A stretch of DNA of 64,000 nt from GCA-2706205 sp964215955 (GCA_964215955.1 CAXPDR010000025.1:57269-121268); one strand, 5' to 3'. Positions 8,534 through 18,133 are shown, counted from the first letter of the stretch. Notes: generated by a model from the letters alone, not told the origin. Numbers and translations: made by a program.

Positions 8534-8769
8534 AATACAGCTTCAAGTTTGGCAATTATCAAAGTCATATTGAGAAACCCTTGATTACCTCTTGAAACTT
8601 CTGAGTGAAATACTTTATAGCCTTTTGAAACATATTCATATTCTAAATTATCACATTCCTGGTCAGAAATATCATTGAACTGAACAATATAAGCGCTGTA
8701 ACGTTGGTCAATTGAATACTTTTCATAATCTTCAAAATTTAAGGGGGCTTTTTGGCTATTCTTTGTCAT
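8530..8769 (-). CDS. Small hypothetical protein
   Basis: 79 residues, soluble, no signal peptide. The middle (A-Y-I-V-Q-F-N-D-I-S-D-Q-E-C-D) through Y-V-S-K-G-Y-K-V-F-H-S-E looks like an alternating alpha/beta fold. Its start overlaps by 14 bases the end of a small membrane protein gene (8756-8923), suggesting translational coupling. Its end overlaps the stop of the convergent PAP2 gene by four bases. No family recognised. Confidence 0.6.
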   Translation of the reverse strand: MTKNSQKAPLNFEDYEKYSIDQRYSAYIVQFNDISDQECDNLEYEYVSKGYKVFHSEVSRGNQGFLNMTLIIAKLEAVF

Positions 8770-8923
8770 TTAGAACCGTGAACTCAGCATCTACGATATT
8801 ATCTTCTTTCTTCTTTGTAGACGTCTTTCTCAGGGACTCAAGCTCGTTCACCCTATTGAGAGTTCTTATGACGAATCGAACTATTAAAAATATAAAAACT
8901 AAATAGAGTACTTTTATGAACAT
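8756..8923 (-). CDS. Small single-pass membrane protein (55 aa)
   Basis: Read directly from the minus strand: an ATG at 8923 opens 55 codons. It begins M-F-I-K-V-L-Y-L-V-F-I-F-L-I-V-R, a transmembrane helix, continues with a basic heptad-like stretch (L-N-R-V-N-E-L-E-S-L-R-K) and ends with an acidic tail. The stop lies inside the next gene (8530-8769), a 14-base overlap typical of coupled genes. The composition makes a chance reading frame unlikely. Function unknown. Confidence 0.5.
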   Translation of the reverse strand: MFIKVLYLVFIFLIVRFVIRTLNRVNELESLRKTSTKKKEDNIVDAEFTVLNDKE

Positions 8924-8940
8924 AATAATTTATATCGAAT

Positions 8941-10689
8941 TTATTCTAGGTCGTCTAATATTTCTTTAGCGCGATCTTCTGTTTGTTGTTGCTGTTGCTT
9001 CCTCAATTCTTCTTCGTTCTTCTTAGCTTCTTCAAGTTTTCGCTTATTCTCTAAATCTTCTTGCTGCTTTTTAAGGTAGTCTTGTTTAATTTTTTCTACT
9101 TCGGCAGCACTATTTGCTTTCTCAAGATCTAAACTTCTAAAGAATATTGAGTTTATAAACCTTCTAAGCCCCTTTTTTTCTTCCTCTCCTATCCCATGAA
9201 TAATTGCATAGTATTGTGAGGAAATATTTGTCCATTCTGGCGTCTGAACAACAGTTGCATACATGGGAACAGGTAGAGATACTCGAATTGTACTACCAAT
9301 TTCAAGGGGGTCTTGACTATTAAAATAGATATCGTTTTCAGAAATTCCAAGTAAAGTAATATCAGATTCAATTTCTGCATAACTTAAATCGGCATTCTTA
9401 TCTATATAGATATCTCCTTTTTGTGGAGTTGGTAGACTTGGGCTAATTTTTTCTTTTAGCATTTCCGCCATTTTCATTGCTAAATCAACAGTCATTTCTT
9501 CTTTGACAGCTAAAATATTGGGGTAATTAAAAACCTTCTGCATATATGCTGAGTCGTATTCACCGGAGTTAAAACAAACAATAATGGGTTGTTGATTACC
9601 GCAAACTTCTTTCGCTGTTTTAATAAGGTGTTGGAACATTCTAGAATCATTAAACGTGTGGGCTATATCTGCATTGGCCTCTAAAGTTTCCTTATCTACA
9701 TTTTCAATATTATACAAAATAAGATGAGGTCTATTTATGATAAGTTCTGCTTTAGCATTTACTATGAATGGCTGATTTCGATAAACAAAAGGATAAATAT
9801 CCGTTAACGGTTTATGGTCAAAAAAGACACCATTTTTATCGACCACATAGGCTTTTAAAAATTTAGGTTTTGAATTGTAATAATTCTCTGTTAACCATCT
9901 TTTTAATTTGTAACGAGACTCCTCAACAATTTCTTGTCTCTTAATAACCTTGTCATCAAATTCTTCTTTTGTAAGATTATCTGTTTGTTCTACAGGATCC
10001 GCATGGGCCATCTGTAGTACTTGAGAATAATTATATTTATAATAAAGATTATCTTGTTTTTGATCTACACACATCATTAGTGTTGACCTTAGGATATTTT
10101 GCCTAGACCAATAGTTTTTAAGTCTGAGAACTTGTTTAGGCTTCATGAGGTAATTAGATTCTAATTTAATAAAGTTTTCATTAATTAAACTAACCTTACA
10201 AGGATGATATGCATGTATGGGATCATTTAATTCAGCAGTTGCAAAACCATGGTTAGCGACTAAATCAGGAAAGGCAAGATTTACAATATCATAAACAACG
10301 GCTTCATACTCAAGTGATTTTATGTGCACACAACTCATAGTTGTCATGATGGCCTTGATAACGCTTGAACTACCTTGTTTGTAATCAACTAGACCGATTA
10401 ATTCAATTTTAGTATAAAAGTTTTGGCGTTCCCATACTCTAGCAAAATGGAGCTTGGCCCTTTCATTTAGGGAAAAATCGACTAAAATTATCTTTGGCTT
10501 TAATTCTCGTGCTTTAAGAATATAGCTTTGAATAATTTTATCATCTTCAGACTCAAGTTTTACAAATTCAACATCAATGGATGAATATAATTTTTTTAAG
10601 ATTTCTTGAATATTCTCGAAAAAATTAATATCCCCGCCAATATAGAGGATTTTATTTTTTACTTTTTCTTGTTTATTCTCTTCAGTCAT
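8941..10689 (-). CDS. Multidomain REC-like/PilZ-like signalling protein
   Basis: About 582 residues from the ATG at 10689 (MTEENKQEK); an upstream ATG would add 14 unusual residues. Residues ~10-125 resemble a receiver domain (K-I-L-Y-I-G-G-D start, P-K-I-I-L-V-D-F-S at the acceptor position). A second region at ~310-420 is again alpha/beta. Residues ~440-530 look like a PilZ-type barrel (I-S-E-N-D-I-Y-F, then G-S-T-I-R-V-S-L-P-V-P-M). The last ~60 residues are a charged coiled coil with a Gln run. PilZ domains bind cyclic di-GMP, but I do not see a clean RxxxR motif, so ligand binding is uncertain. Confidence 0.6.
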   Translation of the reverse strand: MTEENKQEKVKNKILYIGGDINFFENIQEILKKLYSSIDVEFVKLESEDDKIIQSYILKARELKPKIILVDFSLNERAKLHFARVWERQNFYTKIELIGLVDYKQGSSSVIKAIMTTMSCVHIKSLEYEAVVYDIVNLAFPDLVANHGFATAELNDPIHAYHPCKVSLINENFIKLESNYLMKPKQVLRLKNYWSRQNILRSTLMMCVDQKQDNLYYKYNYSQVLQMAHADPVEQTDNLTKEEFDDKVIKRQEIVEESRYKLKRWLTENYYNSKPKFLKAYVVDKNGVFFDHKPLTDIYPFVYRNQPFIVNAKAELIINRPHLILYNIENVDKETLEANADIAHTFNDSRMFQHLIKTAKEVCGNQQPIIVCFNSGEYDSAYMQKVFNYPNILAVKEEMTVDLAMKMAEMLKEKISPSLPTPQKGDIYIDKNADLSYAEIESDITLLGISENDIYFNSQDPLEIGSTIRVSLPVPMYATVVQTPEWTNISSQYYAIIHGIGEEEKKGLRRFINSIFFRSLDLEKANSAAEVEKIKQDYLKKQQEDLENKRKLEEAKKNEEELRKQQQQQTEDRAKEILDDLE

Positions 10690-10770
10690 AGTTCCATTAT
10701 AGCAAATTGTTAAAATTACATAAGTACACAAGTAATTTTGTATTATTTTTTAGCTTAATTTAAGTTTAAA

Positions 10771-11427
10771 TTAATTTTCTTCTTTTACAACACTATTCGC
10801 TTTTAAACTTTCATAGGAAGATAATAACTTATTTGAATTAGTAGAGTATTTTGCACTTTTTTTATAATATGAAATTTGTTGTTCAATATACTCAAAATGA
10901 TACTTTTGAGGTTTTTGCCACATTTTTGTACCAATATGAGTAATTTCATCTTTTGCGGTATTAGTTATTTTTAAAATCTCATAAAATTGTCTGTTGTCTT
11001 TAATCAGAACTTCCTCCGCCATAAGAAGATTATTTTTTATAAGAAATTCTTTGAGTTTAATTAAATTATTATTGGCCGAGATTATAATTTCGAATTCTTG
11101 GACTTGGTCCAAAATATTTTGAATAATTTTAATGGCCAATTCACCCCCTACGCCAGCAATGATAAAAGTACCATTTTTTTCAAAGCTAGTTTTGGTTGCA
11201 TTAGAGGTAAGTATATTATATCTTTCAGAAGGAATATCCGTAGCTTTTAATTTTAGCTCTAATCTCTTCATAATATCATCAATAATATCGACAAATATAA
11301 CTTTTAGTTCAGAGTTCTTTAATACCTCTAGTCCAATTAAACCATGATCACAACATAAGTCATAAACATGCTCGTGCTCACTACTTACCAATGAAGCAAT
11401 AGTTTCAATTCTCTTTGATATGGACAT
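10771..11427 (-). CDS. trmK: TrmK-like tRNA (adenine-N1)-methyltransferase
   Basis: 218 residues of the TrmK/COG2384 type, which methylates N1 of adenine 22 in tRNA with S-adenosylmethionine. Visible features are the SAM motif Y-D-L-C-C-D-H-G-L-I-G (~22-32), the second strand V-I-F-V-D-I-I, the family G-V-G-G-E-L-A motif (~92), S-A-N-N-N in place of the usual Q-P-N motif, and the E-I-L-K end strand. It sits eight bases behind a winged-helix gene, probably as one operon. The divergent Q-P-N position means the exact tRNA target should be treated as likely rather than certain. Confidence 0.75.
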   Translation of the reverse strand: MSISKRIETIASLVSSEHEHVYDLCCDHGLIGLEVLKNSELKVIFVDIIDDIMKRLELKLKATDIPSERYNILTSNATKTSFEKNGTFIIAGVGGELAIKIIQNILDQVQEFEIIISANNNLIKLKEFLIKNNLLMAEEVLIKDNRQFYEILKITNTAKDEITHIGTKMWQKPQKYHFEYIEQQISYYKKSAKYSTNSNKLLSSYESLKANSVVKEEN

Positions 11428-11434
11428 TCATTTG

Positions 11435-11857
11435 TTATAAGAAATTATCGTAAGTCTGGCCATACTTCCTATCATATTCTTCAGTGAAGTATTTACGAAC
11501 GAAATACTGCCCAGATCTTATGGTCTCAATAAAGCTAAAACCTTCTAACCTTCTTATGGTTTGATGTAGAATCTCATTAGAGATATCCAAAGTTTTGGCC
11601 AAATCAGTATAGGAAATAATGGGTGCTATACCATATTTTCGGTGCAAGTTAGGTTTACACCAAGTTATACGATACAAATACATAAGTAATAAAATTTCAA
11701 TTCTTGTTAGTTTATATTGTAACAATATATCATCAAAGAATAGGTCAGGAATATCAGAAGTGGTGGCCTTGACCTCATCGTTTATGGCCTTAATCGCTCC
11801 AGCATCAGCAGAGTTCTTTGAGTGATGTGAAGTTAGAATGCTTCTTAAATCTTCCAT
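11435..11857 (-). CDS. Winged-helix DNA-binding protein
   Basis: About 140 residues from the ATG at 11857, preceded by GGAGG with normal spacing; the upstream in-frame ATGs lie before that site. The C-terminal half is a MarR-like winged helix (L-T-R-I-E-I-L-L-L-M-Y-L-Y-R, S-Y-T-D-L-A-K-T-L-D-I-S-N-E-I-L, R-R-L-E-G-F-S-F-I-E-T-I). The N-terminal 40 residues are polar. First gene of the pair with trmK. It could be a transcription factor or a replication-type protein; the target is not evident. Confidence 0.65.
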   Translation of the reverse strand: MEDLRSILTSHHSKNSADAGAIKAINDEVKATTSDIPDLFFDDILLQYKLTRIEILLLMYLYRITWCKPNLHRKYGIAPIISYTDLAKTLDISNEILHQTIRRLEGFSFIETIRSGQYFVRKYFTEEYDRKYGQTYDNFL

Positions 11858-11958
11858 AACTCGCCTCCAGTACATCATTGCACTTTCTCTATATACAATG
11901 CTAAAGGGTTTTTAAGTTAAGATCAAGTTAAATTTGTTTAGGACAAATATTACCTAAA

Positions 11959-12753
11959 TTAAAACTTAGACAGCTCTTCATTTCTCTTAATACCAGAGTC
12001 AATTGCATCACTAATTGAATTATGAAGTTTACTCTGTTCCAAAACCTCTAATGCAGCTAAAGTTACACCACCCTTACTGGTGACTTTATTTATTTGATCA
12101 ATAAAGTTAGGTTTCTCTTCACTAGAACTTATAAGCTTTGAACTTCCGGCTAAAAGTTGATTTAGAATTTGGTTTGACTCTTCCCTGCTCAAGCCTAGAG
12201 ATGTCGCTTTCTCAACCAGCCCTTGAAAAAAGTAATAAACCAATGCAGGCCCACTTCCCGTAATAGTTGTTAGCTCATCAAGAGATGATTCATTTTCCAA
12301 AGCTAATAACATTCCTAATGAGTCTAAGTTTGACTTTATTTGATGCCCTAGTTTAACAGGGATACTTGAAGTTTGATAATAAAGGGTAATTCCTTCACCA
12401 ACCAAGCAAGGAGTATTTGGCATAAGTCTTATAATTTGTTTTGTCTTAAATAAATGCTCCAGTCTTGAAACACTTGTTCCAGCAAGAATTGAAACGATAA
12501 TTTTATTTTCAAGATTAACAGATTCTGAAAGAGCTTTTACTTGCTGGGGTTTACATCCAACAAAATAGATATCACACTCAGGAAAGTCTGCTAGAGATTC
12601 AACAAAACTTCCCTCTACTGCTTGAGCCAATTCTTTAGCTCTTGTTTGAGACGGAGTATAAGTATAAAAATCTAGTTTATTATTTTTAATATAAATTCCT
12701 TTTACAACTGCGCTCATCATATTCCCACAGCCAAAAACACCAATTTTCATCAT
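11959..12753 (-). CDS. proC: Pyrroline-5-carboxylate reductase
   Basis: About 264 residues. It reduces 1-pyrroline-5-carboxylate to proline with NAD(P)H. N-terminal Rossmann motif G-V-F-G-C-G-N-M-M, then G-C-K-P-Q-Q-V, and the family signature near residue 165: T-T-I-T-G-S-G-P-A-L-V-Y-Y-F. The C-terminal V-T-S-K-G-G-V-T-L-A-A-L matches the usual V-x-S-P-G-G-T-T motif. The start is the first of two adjacent ATGs behind AGGA; either is possible. It begins 7 bases after the putA stop and is probably co-transcribed with the catabolic gene, an odd combination discussed in the findings. Confidence 0.93.
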   Translation of the reverse strand: MMKIGVFGCGNMMSAVVKGIYIKNNKLDFYTYTPSQTRAKELAQAVEGSFVESLADFPECDIYFVGCKPQQVKALSESVNLENKIIVSILAGTSVSRLEHLFKTKQIIRLMPNTPCLVGEGITLYYQTSSIPVKLGHQIKSNLDSLGMLLALENESSLDELTTITGSGPALVYYFFQGLVEKATSLGLSREESNQILNQLLAGSSKLISSSEEKPNFIDQINKVTSKGGVTLAALEVLEQSKLHNSISDAIDSGIKRNEELSKF

Positions 12754-12759
12754 CAAATC

Positions 12760-15700
12760 CTATAAACTTAATTCTAAAGGGGCACCGTGCCTCATTGTAT
12801 TAATAGCGAAAGATCGCCTTTTTACATAACAATCAACTAGATCCTCTATTGTGACATCTTCTTCGATAATATAGTTTTTAATTAGCCAATTATTATTTTT
12901 ATTTTTTGAAATAGAGTCTTTAAAGGCATAGCTATCTATGAGATTAGAGAATGTAGCACTGACATAGTTTTGGTCAGATAATGTCCGCTCCAAAGTCCCT
13001 TTATCCGAAATACTAACTGAAAAGTTATAACTAGAAACACCATTATTAAAAAATGTTTCATAAACTCTATTCCATTCATCAAAAATTGTTTGGTTTAGAC
13101 ATATAATATTGACTCCGTTACCAATGATTAAGTTTACTAAAAATACCTTAGCAATATCAGTGCTCAGCTCTTTCTCCGAATCAATAATCAAAATATTACC
13201 AACACTCATGTTTTTCATATCAAAACTTAATTGACCAGGAATATAGCGGTTACTATATTGATTCTCTTCAATGACTCTAAATTCCTCAATCAAGTCCTCT
13301 ACATATTGTTGAAACTCCACCTTCTTATTTTCATCTAAGTCTTTAATGAAAGTATCATATTGTTCCATGAACTTTTGAAAGGCATTTCCAACAATTTCTA
13401 ATCTTCTTTCAACCCCTAAGCCTGAAGGATTAACAAGGTCAATAGTTTTATCCATTGGTGCAATATCACATTTACCGGCTTTAATAGATGAATGATAATA
13501 TCTGTTAAACAATTTTATATATTGTTTACTACCTGCTTTAGGTCCTGTCCCACTTAATTTAAAACCACCAAAAGGTTCTATCGCGACTCTAGCTCCTGTA
13601 TTTGGTCGATTGACATAAATATTACCAGCTTCAAGCTTAGGTAAAATATAATCAATATCATCCTGACTTTGGCAGAATAAACCACCAGTAAGACCATACT
13701 CAGTTTCATTAAAAATCTCTATGGCCTCGTCTATGGTCTTATATGGGATGATATGAATTAAAGGTCCAAAGATTTCTTTATTTGCTAATGTATCTGCCCT
13801 AGGAATATCCGCACCTAACTCAATAACAGTAGGTCCAACACAATAAGAATCATAGGCTTCCTTTGAGCGATCGATCACAACTTGTCCATTACTTCTATGT
13901 GCTTCTTCACAGGCAGTTTTGGCCAAAGCTTGGAGACGCTCTTTATCTTTCTTAGTTATAAGAGGATTAACCATAGTAGAAAATTCTAGAGATGATCCGA
14001 CTTTTAAATCGGCTACGGCCTCTCTAAAACGGTTTATAAAATTATCCTTCAGGTTTTCGTCTATAATAATTCTAGAAGCAGCAGAACATTTTTGGCCTGC
14101 ATGGGCAAAAGCAGAATAAATAGTCCCCGAAACAGTCTCATCTAACTCAGAGTTATTTGTCACTATAATGGCGTTTTTCCCACCCATTTCAGCAACTACA
14201 AATTTTTTATCTACATAACCGTAGTGCTCACTAATGGGTGTATTCGCAATTTGATCATAAATTTTTTGTCCTACCAGTTTAGATCCCGTAAATACAATAC
14301 CTACAATTAAATCGTGAGAGACAATAGCACTCCCAACATCTGCTCCACCGTAAGCAAAATCAATTTCAGCACTCGTAATACCAGCTTCTCTCATTAATCT
14401 TTCAAGTTCCATCCCAACGAGACAAGTATTTTCACTAGGTTTAAGAATGATATTATTTCCTGCAATATAAGGTGCAACCGCCATACCGCATGCTATGGCC
14501 AGAGGGAAATTCCACGGAGCAATAACCCCAACGACACCCTTACCGCATGTATGAGGGTGCTCCTTTTCTATTTCTAATTGTTCTCTTAAATAAAAATTGA
14601 TGAAGTCGATCGCTTCATCGACATCAGCAATGGCTTCATCAATGGTTTTCCCTGCTTCAAGCATTATAAGAGAGGTTATCTTTTCTCTATTTTGCAGCAT
14701 TAAATTTGCAAGCTTTATAAGCTTTATTTGGCGATTTTTAGTTTTATACAGCTGAAAATCTTTAAATAAGTTTTCAATTTTAGAATCAATCTTTTCAGGA
14801 TTGGTATAATCAATTTTTCCTAACAACAATGACGGGTCAGAAGAAGATACAATATCTATGGAACCTTCACTTTTATACAAGCGACCATTTTTCAATTTTT
14901 TTAAATCAGAATCAAGGGCATTTTGAATGACTTTCAAATGAGAATCAATATAAGTTCTAATAGGATAAATATTTTTAAACTGCCCTGAAATATTTGTCAC
15001 AGCTTCATCCCAAACAATTTCTCCAGATTTCTTTTTCAATTTTAATTTTTGGGTTGGTGTTTTCTTATCCAAAGTATTTTTATGAGACCTCATAATTGTT
15101 AACACCCCAACTTGAGAAGAGTTCTCCATAATTCTTCTTACAAGATAGGCCATACCTACTAATAAATCCCCAACAGGAATATAATTTCTTGTCGGCCAAT
15201 TTAGCTTGGAAAGCGCAACAGATAATCCCTCATATGTCATATGAAGACATTGGTGTTCAATTATTGGTGCTTCAGGAAAAAATTCTTCCCTTAAAGCTTC
15301 ACTAAAACAATGATCTTGTAAATTATGAGATGCGACCGCCAATTGTATATGATCTCCATGCTCAAGAGATTTATAAATTAATTGTCTAAAATGAATATCT
15401 GTCTCTTCTTTATTTAAAAACTGCGGAGAATTAAAATTATGTGCCTCTGCTTCGATTGTTTCAGCATCCCAATACGCACCCTTAACCAGCCTTATTGGCA
15501 TTCTAACTTCTCTTTTTTTAGCTAGTTCTAAAACATCATTAAAGTGGTTTATACCGTCTTTTAAATAAGCCTGCACCACAATACCAGTTTGGCCCCATCC
15601 TTCTAACTCTTCAGTTTCCAATAACACCTTTTCATAAATTCTTAGAACCTGATCTCTATAATGGTAGTGTTCAGCGTCTATATTTACAAAAACATCGTTC

Positions 15701-16857
15701 TCTTTACCCGCTAATAAAATCTTTTTTAGTCTTGGGGCGACATTTTCAAAAGTATAATTAAAGGCTTGAGGTTTAAAATCGTTACAAAGAGCTGAGACTT
15801 TTATAGAAACATGGGCCAGATTTATATCGGCTTTATTTTTAACCCCTTTGGGCATTTGAGTGGCTAAACCTTTTATTAGATTTATTACTTTTTCCGTATA
15901 TTCATCTGCTTCATAGTTAGAAACCACGAGTTCACCAAGTTGATCGATAGTAGCAGAACGTCCAGATGTTAATAATGCTTTTAATGAACTTTCGGCATCA
16001 ACAATATTAGTTCCAGCAATAAAACGTTTTGCCATTTGAGAAACCGAAAATCTAATAAATTTTGTCAGAGGTTTTGCTGGTATAAATTGGCAAACAAAAA
16101 ATAAGAACCTTACGGCCGCATCATGGATTAAAGGAAGAGGCTTTTTTTGGCCTGTAAGTTCTAAAACCCTAGCTTTTGTGGAGTCGACTTGTAGCCTTCT
16201 AAGAGTTTCTAAAAAGATACGTTTTACTTCATCACCTGTCTCATCATGATCAAGATTAGGAAGGATGGCCAAGAACTTAAGCATATGGATACGAATCAGC
16301 ATGTAATTTGCTGTTAAACTTAGACCATAATCAGAAAATTTCTCAAATAATGAACTTTTATAATGAGAAACCTTTTTCGCCAATTCTTGGGTCAGTTTAT
16401 TGGTTTTTTCGTGAACACTTTCAAATCGCCCTTCATTGAATAAAGGTAAATCTTCTACATGAGAGATAAATTCAATTACTGTAGGAGAATTTTCTAATGG
16501 AATGGTAGCGAGTCTTTTGACAAAATTAGTATATTCTTGATTTTCAGCTTGAACTTCATCCCGATTGAGTGAAAGTACAAGCAATTCATCTGATAAATTT
16601 TTAGAGGCGATATAAATTTCCTTAGAGGAAGAGAAAACCCCTACAAAAAATTGCATTGTATTAATTTCAATAAACCACTTAAAGTCATCTCTTAGGGGAT
16701 TCTGAGTTACATATTTAATAAGCATGTTCATTTTTAAAGCAAACTCGTTTTCATGCTCCTCAAAATATGAACAAAAGGATTTTTCTGTTTTAATTTTCCA
16801 TTCGGGTCTATCACTAACCGACATTTCTACAATTTTAAACTCTGTAAAAGAACCCAT
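12760..16857 (-). CDS. putA: Bifunctional proline dehydrogenase / P5C dehydrogenase
   Basis: About 1365 residues from the ATG at 16857, which follows GGAGAG; a TTG four codons earlier lies over that site. It oxidises proline to glutamate in two steps. The FAD-dependent PRODH barrel spans ~150-600 (R-L-V-K-G-A-Y-W-D at ~465, Y-I-P-V-G-D-L-L and V-R-R-I-M-E-N-S-S near its end). The NAD-dependent aldehyde dehydrogenase part spans ~690-1150 (A-P-W-N-F-P, E-M-G-G-K-N, catalytic Cys in G-Q-K-C-S-A at ~920). A further ~200 residues with no clear motif follow. There is no N-terminal ribbon-helix-helix, so it is unlikely to repress its own gene. The N-terminal 150 residues are also unusual. Confidence 0.93.
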   Translation of the reverse strand: MGSFTEFKIVEMSVSDRPEWKIKTEKSFCSYFEEHENEFALKMNMLIKYVTQNPLRDDFKWFIEINTMQFFVGVFSSSKEIYIASKNLSDELLVLSLNRDEVQAENQEYTNFVKRLATIPLENSPTVIEFISHVEDLPLFNEGRFESVHEKTNKLTQELAKKVSHYKSSLFEKFSDYGLSLTANYMLIRIHMLKFLAILPNLDHDETGDEVKRIFLETLRRLQVDSTKARVLELTGQKKPLPLIHDAAVRFLFFVCQFIPAKPLTKFIRFSVSQMAKRFIAGTNIVDAESSLKALLTSGRSATIDQLGELVVSNYEADEYTEKVINLIKGLATQMPKGVKNKADINLAHVSIKVSALCNDFKPQAFNYTFENVAPRLKKILLAGKENDVFVNIDAEHYHYRDQVLRIYEKVLLETEELEGWGQTGIVVQAYLKDGINHFNDVLELAKKREVRMPIRLVKGAYWDAETIEAEAHNFNSPQFLNKEETDIHFRQLIYKSLEHGDHIQLAVASHNLQDHCFSEALREEFFPEAPIIEHQCLHMTYEGLSVALSKLNWPTRNYIPVGDLLVGMAYLVRRIMENSSQVGVLTIMRSHKNTLDKKTPTQKLKLKKKSGEIVWDEAVTNISGQFKNIYPIRTYIDSHLKVIQNALDSDLKKLKNGRLYKSEGSIDIVSSSDPSLLLGKIDYTNPEKIDSKIENLFKDFQLYKTKNRQIKLIKLANLMLQNREKITSLIMLEAGKTIDEAIADVDEAIDFINFYLREQLEIEKEHPHTCGKGVVGVIAPWNFPLAIACGMAVAPYIAGNNIILKPSENTCLVGMELERLMREAGITSAEIDFAYGGADVGSAIVSHDLIVGIVFTGSKLVGQKIYDQIANTPISEHYGYVDKKFVVAEMGGKNAIIVTNNSELDETVSGTIYSAFAHAGQKCSAASRIIIDENLKDNFINRFREAVADLKVGSSLEFSTMVNPLITKKDKERLQALAKTACEEAHRSNGQVVIDRSKEAYDSYCVGPTVIELGADIPRADTLANKEIFGPLIHIIPYKTIDEAIEIFNETEYGLTGGLFCQSQDDIDYILPKLEAGNIYVNRPNTGARVAIEPFGGFKLSGTGPKAGSKQYIKLFNRYYHSSIKAGKCDIAPMDKTIDLVNPSGLGVERRLEIVGNAFQKFMEQYDTFIKDLDENKKVEFQQYVEDLIEEFRVIEENQYSNRYIPGQLSFDMKNMSVGNILIIDSEKELSTDIAKVFLVNLIIGNGVNIICLNQTIFDEWNRVYETFFNNGVSSYNFSVSISDKGTLERTLSDQNYVSATFSNLIDSYAFKDSISKNKNNNWLIKNYIIEEDVTIEDLVDCYVKRRSFAINTMRHGAPLELSL

Positions 16858-16981
16858 TTCTCTCTCCAAATAATTGACCTAAAAGTCATAATTCTTCTTA
16901 ATTGCACTAACGTAATATCTTGATGACATTTAGGAAAGCATAAAATTTGACTCAAATGCCCAGAAAAGCTAATATTTTTAT

Positions 16982-18109
16982 ATGCAATGTATAAAAATGC
17001 TTTTTACATTATCACTCATGGTCTTACTTCCTTATGAAAAATGCTTCTCCCAAACGAAGTACGAAATGAATGACCTTAAAATTCTCTACGGACAGAAGGC
17101 CCACAGTGAATTTTTAAAACATGCCCATGACATCAGACCCATTTTTAGAAATAAAGAATGGCAGGATATGGTGGAACAAATGGCCATGACAAACATAGAG
17201 GAATTGATCGAAAAATCAGCTTACAATGATAAGGATATAGAAAGAGTCTTTAGTATTTCAAACTGGCCAAGCTTGGCCAATAATGAATTCTTCATAGAAA
17301 AAAGAAATAAATACATGCTCAAAGCAATTAGCACCTGTCATTCAGGGAAAAAAAGCTGTAAAGAACTTCCTGAAAAACTCTTCCTCCTTACTAATCCCCC
17401 AGAGTTTTCCTACGATCTGTTAAAAAATATTAATTTATCAGAATACCCAAAAGAAACACTCATGAAGTATCTCTCCCCACTGATTTCCCATAAGGTATCT
17501 GAGTTTTATTGTGATAAAGAGCCAGTTAATGAACTATTGATTACGTATCTCATAACAGATAAGTCCGACAAGAATCATTTAAACATTCACACAAAGTGTT
17601 TTGACAAACTCAGCCTTTATTTAAAAAAACGTATTCAAAAGAATACTAAAGACAGCGAATATGCTTATAAACTTCTAAAACGCTATAAAAAACTCGACCA
17701 AGAAACCAATGAATGGTTCTTAATTAATAATTTTTTAAGCCAAAAAGAAAATTTTGCAATAGATGAATCAATAGAAGCACTAAAATCATACGCAAAGAGC
17801 TCAGAAAAAAGACATTCAACCATTTCGAAACTAAGATTATTTTCAGTCCTACCAGATAATATTTTTGGATTAAAGCCTAAAATTTCAAAGGCCAGAATGA
17901 GAATTCTTCAGAGAACTTTTCCTGAATATTTTGACCTCTATACTGATGCCTGTCTAAGCTATTTAGAAGGCAAAGAACCTTATAAGGAAACCAACCCCAC
18001 CCCATACTGCCACCGCTTCTTTAAATTATCCACCTCAGATCCATTTGTTTCGATAGAAAAAAGAAAAAGGTATTTCGAAGCCACAAAGTTTATGCATCAA
18101 TCAATATAA
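16982..18109 (+). CDS. Secreted helical protein, function unknown
   Basis: 375 residues with a signal peptide (M-Q-C-I-K-M-L-F-T-L-S-L-M-V-L-L, cleavage near F-S-Q-T). The mature protein is Lys-rich and mostly helical, with several cysteines scattered in pairs (C-H-S-G-K-K-S-C, Y-C-D-K-E, K-C-F-D). No recognised domain. It is divergent from putA (112 bases between starts) and stops just before a terminator shared with the SWIB gene. Likely periplasmic or exported. Confidence 0.75.
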   Translation: MQCIKMLFTLSLMVLLPYEKCFSQTKYEMNDLKILYGQKAHSEFLKHAHDIRPIFRNKEWQDMVEQMAMTNIEELIEKSAYNDKDIERVFSISNWPSLANNEFFIEKRNKYMLKAISTCHSGKKSCKELPEKLFLLTNPPEFSYDLLKNINLSEYPKETLMKYLSPLISHKVSEFYCDKEPVNELLITYLITDKSDKNHLNIHTKCFDKLSLYLKKRIQKNTKDSEYAYKLLKRYKKLDQETNEWFLINNFLSQKENFAIDESIEALKSYAKSSEKRHSTISKLRLFSVLPDNIFGLKPKISKARMRILQRTFPEYFDLYTDACLSYLEGKEPYKETNPTPYCHRFFKLSTSDPFVSIEKRKRYFEATKFMHQSI

Positions 18110-18133
18110 AAAAAGCCCCGTCAAAGACGAGGC
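18107..18133 (-). terminator. Intrinsic terminator of the SWIB-protein gene
   Basis: The arms GCCCCGTC (18115-18122) and GACGAGGC (18126-18133) form an eight-base stem with one mismatch and a three-base loop. On the minus strand the hairpin is followed by a run of T (the A run at 18107-18114 on the plus strand), so it mainly serves the leftward gene. It also lies directly after the stop of the rightward gene. Confidence 0.7.

Noticed and set aside
8712..8906. Plus-strand 64-codon frame
   Set aside because: It lies opposite two better minus-strand genes, including one with a membrane helix and coupled overlap.
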